Shown here: positions 10,407 through 19,003 of the stretch, in pieces
Position numbering within the stretch: the first letter of the stretch is position 1
How the letters are laid out: every line of letters begins with the position of its first letter
Assembly: GCF_016612865.1 (NCBI RefSeq)
Contig: NZ_JAENZZ010000002.1
Span: 1,364,001 to 1,428,000, forward strand
Source of the DNA: Blastococcus sp. TML/M2B
GTDB taxonomy: Bacteria > Actinomycetota > Actinomycetes > Mycobacteriales > Geodermatophilaceae
Length of the DNA stretch: 64,000 bases
Direction: 5' to 3'
Program-made: the position numbers and the translations under genes
The notes under the pieces: generated by a model
What the model was told of the DNA's origin: nothing
Databases searched by the model: none
Seen by the model: the letters and a program-made list of their open reading frames with translations, nothing else

Positions 10407-11030
10407 TCAGGTGCCCGGCAGCAGGTGCTCGCTGGGCGGGCCCAGCGGGAGGTCGGGGTAGATGCGTTCCCGCAGGTCCAGGAGCCGTGGTTCCTCGGCG
10501 AGCAGCCAGGCGGCGTTCATCGGCCAGGTGACCACCCAGAGCCAGACGCCGAACGCCTCGCCGACGAAGGCGGCGCGGTCGTCGGTGGTCGGGACGGCCC
10601 ACAGGGGTGCCCGCTGGCCGGCTGCCTGGACGGCGACCGACGAGGGGCCGGAGATGACGTCGCCGGGGTCGAGGCCGGGCAGCCCGGCGTAGCCGCAGCC
10701 CACGCCGGTGCCCGGCTCCTCGGCGACCAGCACCAGCTCGGCGGAGCCGCCCAGCGGTGCCGGCCCGGCGGTGTCGACGACGATGGCGCGTGCCCCGGGT
10801 TCACCACCCCAGGCCAGGCCGGTGACCGACCAGCCGACGGGCATCGGGTCGGGCACCCACGCCGGTACCCGGGCGTCGGCGGTGACCGCGGCGATCGCGT
10901 CGTGCGCGACCAGCACGGTGTGGTGCAGCGGTGTGACGGCGCCGTGCAGGTGGCACCAGGCCTGGGCGCTCGAGCCGGCGCGGACCTGCAACGGCTCGCC
11001 GCAGCGGGGGCAGACCGGCGAGACGCTCAT
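10407..11030 (-). CDS. DUF6758-like zinc-ribbon protein
   Basis: A 207-residue protein. CPRCGEPL at residues 7-14 and CHLHG near residue 26 suggest a small N-terminal zinc ribbon. The rest is a compact alpha/beta domain with tryptophan-rich PAWVPDPMPVGW and FGVWLWVVTWP segments. It resembles the actinobacterial DUF6758 family, which has no known function. Same strand as the small membrane and PH-domain genes, 164 bp upstream of them. Confidence 0.65.
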   Translation of the reverse strand: MSVSPVCPRCGEPLQVRAGSSAQAWCHLHGAVTPLHHTVLVAHDAIAAVTADARVPAWVPDPMPVGWSVTGLAWGGEPGARAIVVDTAGPAPLGGSAELVLVAEEPGTGVGCGYAGLPGLDPGDVISGPSSVAVQAAGQRAPLWAVPTTDDRAAFVGEAFGVWLWVVTWPMNAAWLLAEEPRLLDLRERIYPDLPLGPPSEHLLPGT

Positions 11031-11130
11031 CGCGCATAACCGTCCTGTGACCGGCCGGAATCGTCAAGCGCGCCGGCGCGGGCACGGGTGGCGCGGGACG
11101 GTGGGCACCGCGGCGCGGCCGGGCCGCCCG

Positions 11131-11136
11131 TAGCGT
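11131..11136 (+). promoter_or_regulatory. candidate -10 element for the Nudix gene
   Basis: TAGCGT ends eight bases before ATG 11144, and no ribosome site lies between. A start at that spacing would make the mRNA leaderless or nearly so. Confidence 0.35.
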
Positions 11137-11143
11137 GCCGGTC

Positions 11144-11566
11144 ATGACGGCTGAGCTGCCGGTGGTGCCGTGCGTGGGTGCCGTGGTGCTGGACGAGGCG
11201 GGCCGGCTGCTGCTGATCCGGCGGGGCCACGCGCCCTCGGAGGGGATGTGGTCGGTCCCCGGCGGCCGGGTGGAGCCGGGTGAGTCGCTCACCGAGGCCG
11301 TGGTGCGCGAGGTCCGCGAGGAGACCGGGCTGGCCGTCCGACCCGGCGCCGTCGTGGGCCGGCTCTCGATCCCGGGCGACGGCGTCGTCTACGACGTCAC
11401 CGACTTCGTGTGCACCCTGGTCGGGACGCCGGCCGAGCCAGTGGCCGGGGACGACGCGGCGGACGTGCTGTTCGCCGACGCCGCCACCCGGGACCGGCTG
11501 CCGTGCACGCCGCGCCTGCTGGAGACGCTGCGTGCGTGGGGTGCGCTGCCGGCCGGCGGTCCCTGA
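11144..11566 (+). CDS. Nudix hydrolase
   Basis: A 140-residue single-domain Nudix protein. The Nudix box is complete at residues 40-62: GGRVEPGE followed by REVREETG, supplying the Mg-binding glutamates. VWSVPGG-like MWSVPGG precedes it. Substrates in this family are nucleoside diphosphates linked to other groups; ADP-ribose or oxidised nucleotides are plausible, but specificity cannot be read. ATG 11144 is preferred over GTG 11135. Confidence 0.9.
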   Translation: MTAELPVVPCVGAVVLDEAGRLLLIRRGHAPSEGMWSVPGGRVEPGESLTEAVVREVREETGLAVRPGAVVGRLSIPGDGVVYDVTDFVCTLVGTPAEPVAGDDAADVLFADAATRDRLPCTPRLLETLRAWGALPAGGP

Positions 11567-11605
11567 CCGGCGGCCGGCGGCGCACCCGCGTGGTCGACCG
11601 CGAGG

Positions 11606-12115
11606 TCAGCCGCGGGGCTTGGGCTCCGGACGGCCGGGCTGCTCGCCGCCGCGGGACTCCCCGTAGGAGCGCTTGGGCACCATGACCTTGCGGCGGAAGA
11701 TGCAGACGATCGTGCCGTCCTGCTTGTAGCCGATGGTCTCGACGTAGACGACGCCGCGGTCGTCCTTCGACTTCGACTCGGTCTTGTCGAGGACGGTCGT
11801 CTCGCCGTAGATGGTGTCGCCGTGGAACGTCGGGGCGACGTGCCGCAGCGACTCGACCTCGAGGTTGGCGATGGCCTTGCCCGAGACGTCGGCGACGCTC
11901 ATGCCGAGCAGCAGCGAGTAGATGTAGTTGCCGACGACGACGTTCTTGCCGAAGTCGGTGGTGTTCTCCGCGTAGTTCACGTCCATGTGCAGCGGGTGGT
12001 GGTTCATCGTGATGAGGCAGAAGAGGTGGTCGTCGTACTCGGTGACGGTCTTCCCGGGCCAGTGCTTGTAGACCGCCCCGACCTCGAACTCCTCGTAGTA
12101 CCGACCGAACTGCAT
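11606..12115 (-). CDS. MaoC-like hot-dog dehydratase
   Basis: A 169-residue single hot-dog protein. MNHHPLHMDVNYAENT near residues 37-52 matches the substrate and catalytic region of MaoC/(R)-specific enoyl-CoA hydratases, though the usual D-x-N-P order is altered. A short charged tail (KPRG end) is non-conserved. Likely a hydratase for a short- or medium-chain acyl-CoA or a C4/C5 diacid-CoA. GGGAGC lies before ATG 12115. It stands alone between the Nudix gene and the WXG100 gene. Confidence 0.83.
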   Translation of the reverse strand: MQFGRYYEEFEVGAVYKHWPGKTVTEYDDHLFCLITMNHHPLHMDVNYAENTTDFGKNVVVGNYIYSLLLGMSVADVSGKAIANLEVESLRHVAPTFHGDTIYGETTVLDKTESKSKDDRGVVYVETIGYKQDGTIVCIFRRKVMVPKRSYGESRGGEQPGRPEPKPRG

Positions 12116-12251
12116 GGACCGCTCCCGACTCGACGCGCGCGTGGACGGGTCGTGATCCTACGGACGGCCTCCCGGCGGGCGCGCCGCGAGCCCCGGACGG
12201 GGGACGGCGGCGGCAGCCGGCCGGGGACCCGTCCGGCTCCCGCGGCCCGGC

Positions 12252-12545
12252 TCAGAGCAGCGCACCGATCCGCGCGGCCATGTCCGCCTCGTGCTGCTGG
12301 TAGGAGCCGGCCACGCTGCTGAGCAGACCGCCCATGCCGTTGAGGGCGTCGCTCAGGCTCTGCGCCGAGCGGCGCCACTGCTCGTACAGCTGGGTGAACT
12401 GCACCGCTGCCTGGCTGTCGGTCCAGCCGTCCAGCACCGACGAGTTGATGCTGCCCGACAGGGTGGCCTGGCGGGCCGTGCTCTCCGCGGCCTCGGCCCG
12501 GCACTGACCGGCCATCGCCTGCAGCGTCCCGATGTCGACCTTCAC
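12252..12545 (-). CDS. WXG100/ESAT-6-like type VII secretion substrate
   Basis: A 97-residue two-helix protein. The turn motif is W41-T42-D43 instead of the canonical W-x-G, and Tyr82-x-x-x-Glu86 provides the YxxxD/E export signal used by actinobacterial type VII systems. GTG 12545 has a GGAGGAG site. It is divergent from the EccC-like ATPase, the motor expected to export it. Only one WXG100 gene is present, so it probably forms a homodimer, as EsxA does in Firmicutes. Confidence 0.85.
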   Translation of the reverse strand: MKVDIGTLQAMAGQCRAEAAESTARQATLSGSINSSVLDGWTDSQAAVQFTQLYEQWRRSAQSLSDALNGMGGLLSSVAGSYQQHEADMAARIGALL

Positions 12546-12640
12546 GCAGATCTCCTCCTCCGTCCCGGGTCCGTCCCGATCGCTGCGAACGGTAGGTCGA
12601 CCCGGCCCTCCCGGGCGCTCGTCCGTCCACAGGCCCCGGG

Positions 12641-12649
12641 TTGTCCACA
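12641..12649 (+). promoter_or_regulatory. DnaA-box-like sequence TTGTCCACA
   Basis: TTGTCCACA equals the consensus DnaA box of high-GC actinobacteria; CGTCCACA about 18 bp upstream is a partial copy. It lies in the divergent promoter region between the WXG100 and EccC genes. A single box is not an origin and may be chance. Confidence 0.3.
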
Positions 12650-12700
12650 GCTCCGGCCGGAGCGCCCCACCAGGAGGTTCCCGCCCGGCACGATGCGCCG

Positions 12701-15700
12701 GTGAGCACCCTCCCGGCCGGCCCGCCGCCCCTCCGCACCCCGCGGTGCTGGACGGTCCGCGGCGCGGAGGGCGCGGTCGACGTCGAGGTCGGGGCCGGCG
12801 ACGACGCGTGCGTGGCCGACGTGCTGCCGCTCCTCCGCCGGGTCCTCGGTGTGCCGGTCGCGGGGCTCTGGGCTGGGGCCGCGCCTCTGGAGGCGTGCCT
12901 GCCGCTGAGCTCGCCGCTGCTGCGCCACGGCGCCGTCCTCTCGGTGGCCGGCCCGGTCCCCCCGCCGGCCTCCACCACCGCACCCCTGGAACTGCGGGTG
13001 CTCGGCGGTCCGGACGCCGGCCGGGCACAGGCCCTCGGGCGCGGAGTCCACGTCGTGGGGCGCGACGCCGGGTGCGACGTCCGCGTCGCCGATCCCGACA
13101 TCTCGCGGCACCACGTGGAGGTCCGGGTCGGCGACGGGGAGGTCGAGGTGCGCGACCTCGGCTCGACCAACGGCAGCGTGCTGGACGCATCCCGGCTCGA
13201 CGACCGGTTCACCCGCTGGCCGCCCGCGGCACGGCTGAGGCTCGGGGCCTCCACGCTCGCGATCTGCACCGCCGCCGACTCCCCCGCGGTGGTGGAGCCG
13301 GCCGGCGGCGGGCGCACGCGGCTGCGCCCGCCGCACCGGCTGCGCCCCGTCCGCGAGGAGCGGGAGGTGGTGCTGCCCCGCCCACCCGCCGAGACCCCGC
13401 CGCGCCGCCTGGCCTGGGTGGCGGTCCTGCTGCCCGCCGTCGGTGGCGTGCTGCTGGCGTGGTTCCTGCGCACGCCGACCTTCCTGTTCTTCGCCCTGCT
13501 GAGCCCGCTGGTCGCGCTCGGGACCTGGGCCTCCGAGCGCTGGTCCGGCCGGCGTACCGGCCGGCGGGACCGCGCCGCGCACCGCGCCGACCTCGCCGAG
13601 GCCCACCGCCGGGTCGCGGACGCCGTGGCCGACGACGTGCGTGCCGCCGAGCAGGAGCACCCCGACCCCGCGACGATCGCCGCCGCGGTGCGCCGCCGCA
13701 CCGACCTGCTGTGGAGCCGACGGCCCGCCGGCGGGGGCCCGTTGGTGGTCCGCGTCGGCACGGGCCCCGGTCCGGTGCAGGTGACGCGCGTCGAGCAGGA
13801 CGGCCACCGCGAACGTGCCGTCGCCGACACCCTGCCCGTGCCGGTCGACCTGTCGGCCACGGGCGGCCTGGCGGTCCTCGGCCCGCGCGCGGAGGCACTC
13901 GGCGCGCTGCGGGCGGTGCTCTGCTCCCTGGTCGCCCTGCACCCGCCGGACGCGCTGCGCCTGCAGCTCCTGACCGACGCCGACCGGCTCGCCGACTGGA
14001 GCTGGGCGCGGTGGCTGCCGCACCTGCCGACGGCCGCCGTGCACGTCGTCCCCGGGTCCGGGGCGGCGGACGGGGACGGCGACGCGCCGCTCCGCGCCTG
14101 GGCGGCCGGCCTCGCCGCCGAGCCGGCCGCCCCGGGCGCGGGCCACCTGGTCGTCGTCGTGGACCGGCGGATCGACGGGCGGACCGCCGAACTGCTGCGC
14201 GCGGCCCGCGCAGCGGGCCTCCTCGTCCTCACGACCGCCGAGCGGCCCGGGGAGCTGCCCGTGGCCGCGGACGCCGCGCTCACCCTCTCCGGTGAGACCG
14301 CGAGCTCCGGCGTGCTCGCCCGCGACGGCTCCGCCGACCGCCCGGCCGTGCTGGTCGACCGCATCTCGGTCGAGGTCGCGGCCCGGCTCGCCCGGGGGCT
14401 GGCCGACCTGGAGCCCGCCGGGAGCGGCTCCGCGCTGCCCACCGAGGTCCGGTTGCTCGACCTGCCGGGGTGGGCCGTGCGGCCGGCTCCGGACGGCGCG
14501 GCGGTGGGCCGGTGGCCGCAGGCCCGGGACACCCTGCGCACCGACCTGGGCAACACCTCCGACGGCCCCGCGTCGATCGACCTGTGCCGGGACGGACCGC
14601 ACGCCCTCGTCGCCGGCACCACCGGCTCGGGCAAGTCCGAGCTGCTGCAGTCCCTCATCGCCGGCCTGGCGCTCAACCACCCGCCGGAGCGCTGCTCGTT
14701 CCTGCTCGTGGACTACAAGGGTGGTGCGGCGTTCGCCGAGGCGGCCCGGCTGCCGCACACCGTCGGGCTGCTCACCGACCTGGACGGCTCGACCACCGCC
14801 CGCGCGCTCCGGTCGCTGGCGGCGGAGCTGTCCCGGCGCGAGGCGCTGCTCGCCGCGCACGGCGTACCGGACCTCGCCGCGCTGCCCGCCTCCGTCGAGC
14901 TCGCCCGGCTGGTCATCGTGGTCGACGAGTTCGCCACCCTCGTCGAGGAGCTGCCCGGATTCGTCCCGGGCCTGGTCGGCATCGCGCAGCGCGGCCGCTC
15001 CCTCGGCATCCACCTGGTGCTCGCCACCCAGCGGCCGGGCGGGGTGGTCTCCCCCGAGATCCGGGCCAACTGCACGCTGCGGATCTGCCTGCGCACCACC
15101 GACGAGGCCGACTCCCGCGACGTCGTCGGCACGCCGGCCGCCGCGCACCTGCCGGTCGACCTGCCCGGCCGCGCGGTCCTCCGCACCGGCAACGCACCAC
15201 CGCGCCTGCTCCAGGTCGCCCGGGTGGCCGTGCCGGACCGGAGCGCGCCCCCCGCTCCGGAGGTGCGCCGCTGGTCCTGGCCGCTGCACGGCGCACCCTC
15301 GCGGCCCGCTGCCGGCGGCGGCGACACCGACCTGGTCCGGCTGGTCGACGCCCTCTCGCGAGCGGCCGCGCTGCGGGCCGGGCCCGGCCCGCACCGGCCG
15401 TGGCAGCCACCCCTGCCCGACCGGCTCGCCGCCGAGGAGCTCGACCGGGCGGCCCCGGCGGGCGCCGGTGACGGCGAGCAACCCGCCCGGCTGCGGATCG
15501 GGCTGGTCGACCGGCCCGACCAGCAGGCCCGCCTGCCGCTCGAGCTCGACCTCACCGTCGGTGGCGGCGTGCTGGCGGTGGGCGGCCCGCGCAGCGGGCG
15601 CACCACCTTCCTGCGCTCGGTGCTGCGGTCCGCGACCGCCCGCCTGGGCCCGGGTGAGCTGCACGTGCACGTGCTGGACGCCGGGGGTGGTGGCCTCGGC

Positions 15701-16891
15701 GCCGAGGCCGCGACGCTGCCGCACACCGGCACGGCCGTCGGGAGCACCGACATCCTGCGCGCGGTCCGGCTGGTGGACCGGCTGAACCGCGAGGTGGACG
15801 CCCGTCGCGCCGCGCCCGGGGACCCCACCGCTCCACTGGTCCTCCTGCTGGTCGACGGGCTGGAGGCCGTCGGCGCGCTGCTGGACGACGCCGACCCCGG
15901 GCGCGGCTCGGACGCCCTGCTGCGGCTCGTGCGGGACGGCGCCGCGGTGGGGCTGACCTGCGTGCTGACCGGTGACCGGGCCGTGCCGGGCGGGCGGCTG
16001 GCGTCAGCCGCGCGGATGCGGCTGGTGCTCCCCCTGCCCGACCGAGCCGACTACGCCGTCGCCGGCGTCCCCGCCCGGTCGGTGCCCGCGCACCGGCCAC
16101 CGGGCCGGGCGCTGTGCGGTGAGGACGCCGAGGAGTGCCAGCTGGCGCTCCCCCGCACTCCGGACCCGCGGGCCGAGCCGGCTCCCGGGAGCGCGACGGC
16201 GCCGGTCCGGGTCGTCGAGCTGCCGGCCGACCCCGTGCTGCCCGTCGGCCCGGCCGCGCATGCTGCGGCTCGAGGCGCCGGCAGGTGGCGAGTGCCCGTC
16301 GGGCCGGGTGGGGACGGCGGTGAGGTGCTCGGGGTCGATCTCGGCCGCAGCGGTGGCCTGCTCGTGGTGGGCGGACCGGGGACGGGCCGCACCGCCGCGC
16401 TGCACGCGCTGGCCCACCGGCTCGCGGCCGGCGGCGCCGAGGTCGGGTGGTGGGCACCGGCCGGCCCCGGCGGGCCGGAGGGACTGCCCGGCACGGCGCT
16501 CGACCCGGCGGATCCGGGCGCCCTGCGCGCGTGGGTGGACGCGCTCGACGGCCGGCCCGGCGTCCTCGTGGCCGACGACCTCGGCGCGGGGCCGGAGTGC
16601 GCCGGGCTCACCACCGTGCCGCCGACGGGCGCCCGCAGCGGGGTGGTGGTCCTCGCGGCCGGGAGCGCGGCGCAGCTGAGCAGCCACTACCAGGGCCCGG
16701 TGGCCGCCCTCCGCCGTGCGCGGACCGGCCTGCTGCTGGGGGCGGGTCCGGCGGACGCCGAGCTGCTCGGCATCCGGTTGCCCCGGCTCCCGCTACCGGC
16801 GCGACCCGGCAGCGGGTGGCTGGTCCGCGACGGTGTTGCCGAGCGGGTGCAGGTGGCCCGGGTGCAGGTGGCCCGGGTGCGGGTGGCCTAG
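12701..16891 (+). CDS. FHA-domain EccC/FtsK-SpoIIIE type VII secretion ATPase
   Basis: About 1396 residues. An FHA domain at roughly 98-185 (GRDAGCDV, ISRHHVEV, GSTNGSVLD) would bind phosphothreonine. Two transmembrane helices lie at about 241-277, then three FtsK/SpoIIIE ATPase domains. The first has intact Walker A (GTTGSGKS near 637) and Walker B (LVIVVDEFATL near 737). The second and third have Arg for the Walker A lysine (GGPRSGRTT near 959, GGPGTGRTA near 1222), so they are probably regulatory or substrate-binding. The N-terminal FHA resembles EssC of Firmicutes. GTG 12701 is the likely start; TTG 12641 is in frame. Confidence 0.9.
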   Translation: MSTLPAGPPPLRTPRCWTVRGAEGAVDVEVGAGDDACVADVLPLLRRVLGVPVAGLWAGAAPLEACLPLSSPLLRHGAVLSVAGPVPPPASTTAPLELRVLGGPDAGRAQALGRGVHVVGRDAGCDVRVADPDISRHHVEVRVGDGEVEVRDLGSTNGSVLDASRLDDRFTRWPPAARLRLGASTLAICTAADSPAVVEPAGGGRTRLRPPHRLRPVREEREVVLPRPPAETPPRRLAWVAVLLPAVGGVLLAWFLRTPTFLFFALLSPLVALGTWASERWSGRRTGRRDRAAHRADLAEAHRRVADAVADDVRAAEQEHPDPATIAAAVRRRTDLLWSRRPAGGGPLVVRVGTGPGPVQVTRVEQDGHRERAVADTLPVPVDLSATGGLAVLGPRAEALGALRAVLCSLVALHPPDALRLQLLTDADRLADWSWARWLPHLPTAAVHVVPGSGAADGDGDAPLRAWAAGLAAEPAAPGAGHLVVVVDRRIDGRTAELLRAARAAGLLVLTTAERPGELPVAADAALTLSGETASSGVLARDGSADRPAVLVDRISVEVAARLARGLADLEPAGSGSALPTEVRLLDLPGWAVRPAPDGAAVGRWPQARDTLRTDLGNTSDGPASIDLCRDGPHALVAGTTGSGKSELLQSLIAGLALNHPPERCSFLLVDYKGGAAFAEAARLPHTVGLLTDLDGSTTARALRSLAAELSRREALLAAHGVPDLAALPASVELARLVIVVDEFATLVEELPGFVPGLVGIAQRGRSLGIHLVLATQRPGGVVSPEIRANCTLRICLRTTDEADSRDVVGTPAAAHLPVDLPGRAVLRTGNAPPRLLQVARVAVPDRSAPPAPEVRRWSWPLHGAPSRPAAGGGDTDLVRLVDALSRAAALRAGPGPHRPWQPPLPDRLAAEELDRAAPAGAGDGEQPARLRIGLVDRPDQQARLPLELDLTVGGGVLAVGGPRSGRTTFLRSVLRSATARLGPGELHVHVLDAGGGGLGAEAATLPHTGTAVGSTDILRAVRLVDRLNREVDARRAAPGDPTAPLVLLLVDGLEAVGALLDDADPGRGSDALLRLVRDGAAVGLTCVLTGDRAVPGGRLASAARMRLVLPLPDRADYAVAGVPARSVPAHRPPGRALCGEDAEECQLALPRTPDPRAEPAPGSATAPVRVVELPADPVLPVGPAAHAAARGAGRWRVPVGPGGDGGEVLGVDLGRSGGLLVVGGPGTGRTAALHALAHRLAAGGAEVGWWAPAGPGGPEGLPGTALDPADPGALRAWVDALDGRPGVLVADDLGAGPECAGLTTVPPTGARSGVVVLAAGSAAQLSSHYQGPVAALRRARTGLLLGAGPADAELLGIRLPRLPLPARPGSGWLVRDGVAERVQVARVQVARVRVA

Positions 16892-16919
16892 GTGCGGGTG
16901 GCCGGGGTGCGGGTGGCCG
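16845..16919 (+). repeat. 15-bp tandem repeat spanning the EccC stop codon
   Basis: Five copies of a 15-bp unit of the form GGGTGC(A/G)GGTGGCC(C/T/G). The first three encode the VQVAR/VRVA tail of the EccC protein; a C-to-TA change in copy three creates the TAG at 16889. The remaining two copies are untranslated. Confidence 0.85.
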
Positions 16920-16965
16920 GGGTGCGCGAGGACCCGCCACCGCCCGGGGTGGTCCGGTGAGCGGC

Positions 16966-17478
16966 TCAGAGCAGCTCGAGCGCCGGCCCCAGCTCCTGGC
17001 TGGCGTACCAGGCGAGCTCGTGCCCCTCGGCCTGGTCGACGACGAACTGCGCGTCCTCGCTGCCGAGGTCGGCCTCGAGGACGACGTTCACGGCGGCCCG
17101 GACGTCGTCCTCGGCCTCGCTGCCGTCGATGTGCGCGCTGGCGACGTCCCGCATCCGGACGTCGGCGGTGATCCGGACCGCGCCGCGCTCCACGTGCGGG
17201 TCGTCCATGGGGGTCACCTGGCCGTCCGGCACGTCCGCGGCCAGCACCACCCGGCGCCGAGGGGCGGTCGGGTCGACGTCGAGCAGCCGGAGGCTCGCGC
17301 GGGCCGCGGTCAGCAGCGCCGCGTACTCGAGCTCCTCCTGGTCGGCGTCGGGGTCGCTGCGCTCGTAGAAGTCCCGCAGCTGCGGGGTGACCGCGAACGC
17401 CGTGTGCGGGCCGGCGAGCAGGCCCTCGTCCACCAGCGTCCGGAGCACGGTGGTGGTGGCCGGCAGGTACACGCGCAC
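16966..17478 (-). CDS. DUF6912-like protein
   Basis: A 170-residue protein starting MRVYLPATTTVLRTLVDEG at GTG 17478, behind AGGAGG. It is acidic and alpha/beta, with no signal peptide or membrane segment. The opening and length match the actinobacterial DUF6912 family, whose function is unknown. It lies downstream of, and on the same strand as, the WS/DGAT gene, about 75 bp away. Confidence 0.7.
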   Translation of the reverse strand: MRVYLPATTTVLRTLVDEGLLAGPHTAFAVTPQLRDFYERSDPDADQEELEYAALLTAARASLRLLDVDPTAPRRRVVLAADVPDGQVTPMDDPHVERGAVRITADVRMRDVASAHIDGSEAEDDVRAAVNVVLEADLGSEDAQFVVDQAEGHELAWYASQELGPALELL

Positions 17479-17554
17479 GCCGGTTGCCTCCTGTCGTCGA
17501 TGGGGAGCACGACGGTATGCCCGGCCGCCGCGACCCCGACCCCGGAGGCGTCCC

Positions 17555-18934
17555 TCAGCCGGCCGCCTCGACGAGCTCCGCGACCTGCTGCTCGACCAGG
17601 TCGGCGAGGACGTCCACGTCGCCGACGCTGTCGCGATCGGCGTTGAAGCCGAAGAACACGGTGCCGTTGTAGCTGGTCATCCCGATCGACAGGCCCTGCC
17701 CGCGGGCCAGCGGCACGACCGGGAACACCTCGAGCATCCGGCCGCCGGCGGCGTACAGCGGCACCTGCGGTCCGGGCACGTTGGTGATGACCAGGTTGAA
17801 CAGCCGGCGGGAGAGGCCGCGCGCGGCCCGCGCACCCAGCGCGTGGAGGGTGGGCGGCGCGAACCCGGTGAGCGCGATGAGGCTCTCCGCCGTCACCGAC
17901 CGCCCCGGCCCGCCGATGCCCCGCATGGCGTAGCCGAGGTGCGCCAGCCGGACCCGCGGGTTGGGCTCCCCCACCGGCAGGTCCACCAGGTGCGAGGTGA
18001 CCCGGTTGCCCGACCCCGGTTCGTCGTCCTGCAGCGAGACCGGGACCAGCGCGCGCACCGACGTGCCCCCCACCACCGGCTCGCCCCGGGAGAGCAGCCA
18101 CTCCCGCAGGGCGCCGGTCAGCACCGCCAGGAGGACGTCGTTGACCGTCCCGCCGTGCGCCTTGCGCACCCGCTTCAGGTCCTCGAGCTCCGCCCGCGCG
18201 ACAGCGACCCGCCGCTGCCGCCCGACGGGCGCGTTCAACGGGCTGTGCGGCGCCGGGAGCACCGCCGAACGCACGGCCCGCAGCAGCCCGCCGGCCACAC
18301 CGCCGACGCGCACCGCCGTGGACCGGAGGTCGGAGGCCGCGGCGCGCGCCACACCGACCGCCGTCGAGGGCCGGCGCACGTACTCGTCGAGCGCCTGCAG
18401 GACCAGCTCGGCGCCACCGGGTGCGCGCCCGGGCTGCCAGTCGACCGGCTCGGGAGCGACGGCCTCCGGGTCGACGTCGAGCAGCACCTGCCCGATGTCG
18501 ATCGCGCTCAGGCCGTCGACGAGGGCCGGGTGGGTCTTGGTCATGACCGCCACGCGACCGCCGCTGAGGCCCTCGATGAGGTACGCCTCCCAGAGCGGGC
18601 GGCTGCGGTCCAGCGGCCGGGACGCCAGCCGTGAGACGAGGTCGAGCAGCTGCGCCTCCGTGCCCGGCCGCGGGAGCCCGGACCGCCGCAGGTGGTAGGC
18701 CAGGTCGAAGTCCCGGTCGTCGACCCACACCGGGTCGGCCAGGTGCCCGGGCACCTCGGCGACCCGCTGCCGGTAGCGCGGGACGAGGGCCAGGCGCGCC
18801 TCGACCAGCGCCGCCAGCGCGTCCAGCCCACCGGGCGGCGCCTCGAGCACCAGCACCCCGCCCACGTGCATGGGGGTGGCCGGCTCCTCCAGGTAGAGGA
18901 ACGAGGCCTCCAGCGGGCTCAGCCGCTCGACCAT
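17555..18934 (-). CDS. WS/DGAT/MGAT-family O-acyltransferase with altered active-site motif
   Basis: A 459-residue protein of normal family length. The N-terminus (SPLEASFLYLE, PMHVGGVLVLE) and the C-terminus (LVITNVPGPQVPLY, SIGMTSYNG) match actinobacterial wax ester synthase/diacylglycerol acyltransferases. The catalytic HHxxxDG motif reads H135-P136-A-L-V-D140-G141: the second histidine, which abstracts the proton in this superfamily, is proline. All other conserved blocks look intact. It may be inactive, use another base, or carry a base error. Otherwise it would make triacylglycerol or wax esters from acyl-CoA. Confidence 0.88.
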   Translation of the reverse strand: MVERLSPLEASFLYLEEPATPMHVGGVLVLEAPPGGLDALAALVEARLALVPRYRQRVAEVPGHLADPVWVDDRDFDLAYHLRRSGLPRPGTEAQLLDLVSRLASRPLDRSRPLWEAYLIEGLSGGRVAVMTKTHPALVDGLSAIDIGQVLLDVDPEAVAPEPVDWQPGRAPGGAELVLQALDEYVRRPSTAVGVARAAASDLRSTAVRVGGVAGGLLRAVRSAVLPAPHSPLNAPVGRQRRVAVARAELEDLKRVRKAHGGTVNDVLLAVLTGALREWLLSRGEPVVGGTSVRALVPVSLQDDEPGSGNRVTSHLVDLPVGEPNPRVRLAHLGYAMRGIGGPGRSVTAESLIALTGFAPPTLHALGARAARGLSRRLFNLVITNVPGPQVPLYAAGGRMLEVFPVVPLARGQGLSIGMTSYNGTVFFGFNADRDSVGDVDVLADLVEQQVAELVEAAG

Positions 18935-19003
18935 GGCACTCCTCGGGCTCGGGAACGAGGGCTCACGCTACGTCGGGCGACCGGTGCCCCGACACTCCAG
19001 CGT

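Noticed and set aside
12623..12649. DnaA boxes as a replication origin
   Set aside because: Only one perfect box and one partial copy, no AT-rich unwinding region and no dnaA/dnaN genes nearby.
12542..15724. Long minus-strand frames of 890 and 1,060 codons opposite the EccC-like gene
   Set aside because: Low-complexity Arg/Gly/Pro translations without motifs, fully explained by the real gene on the other strand.
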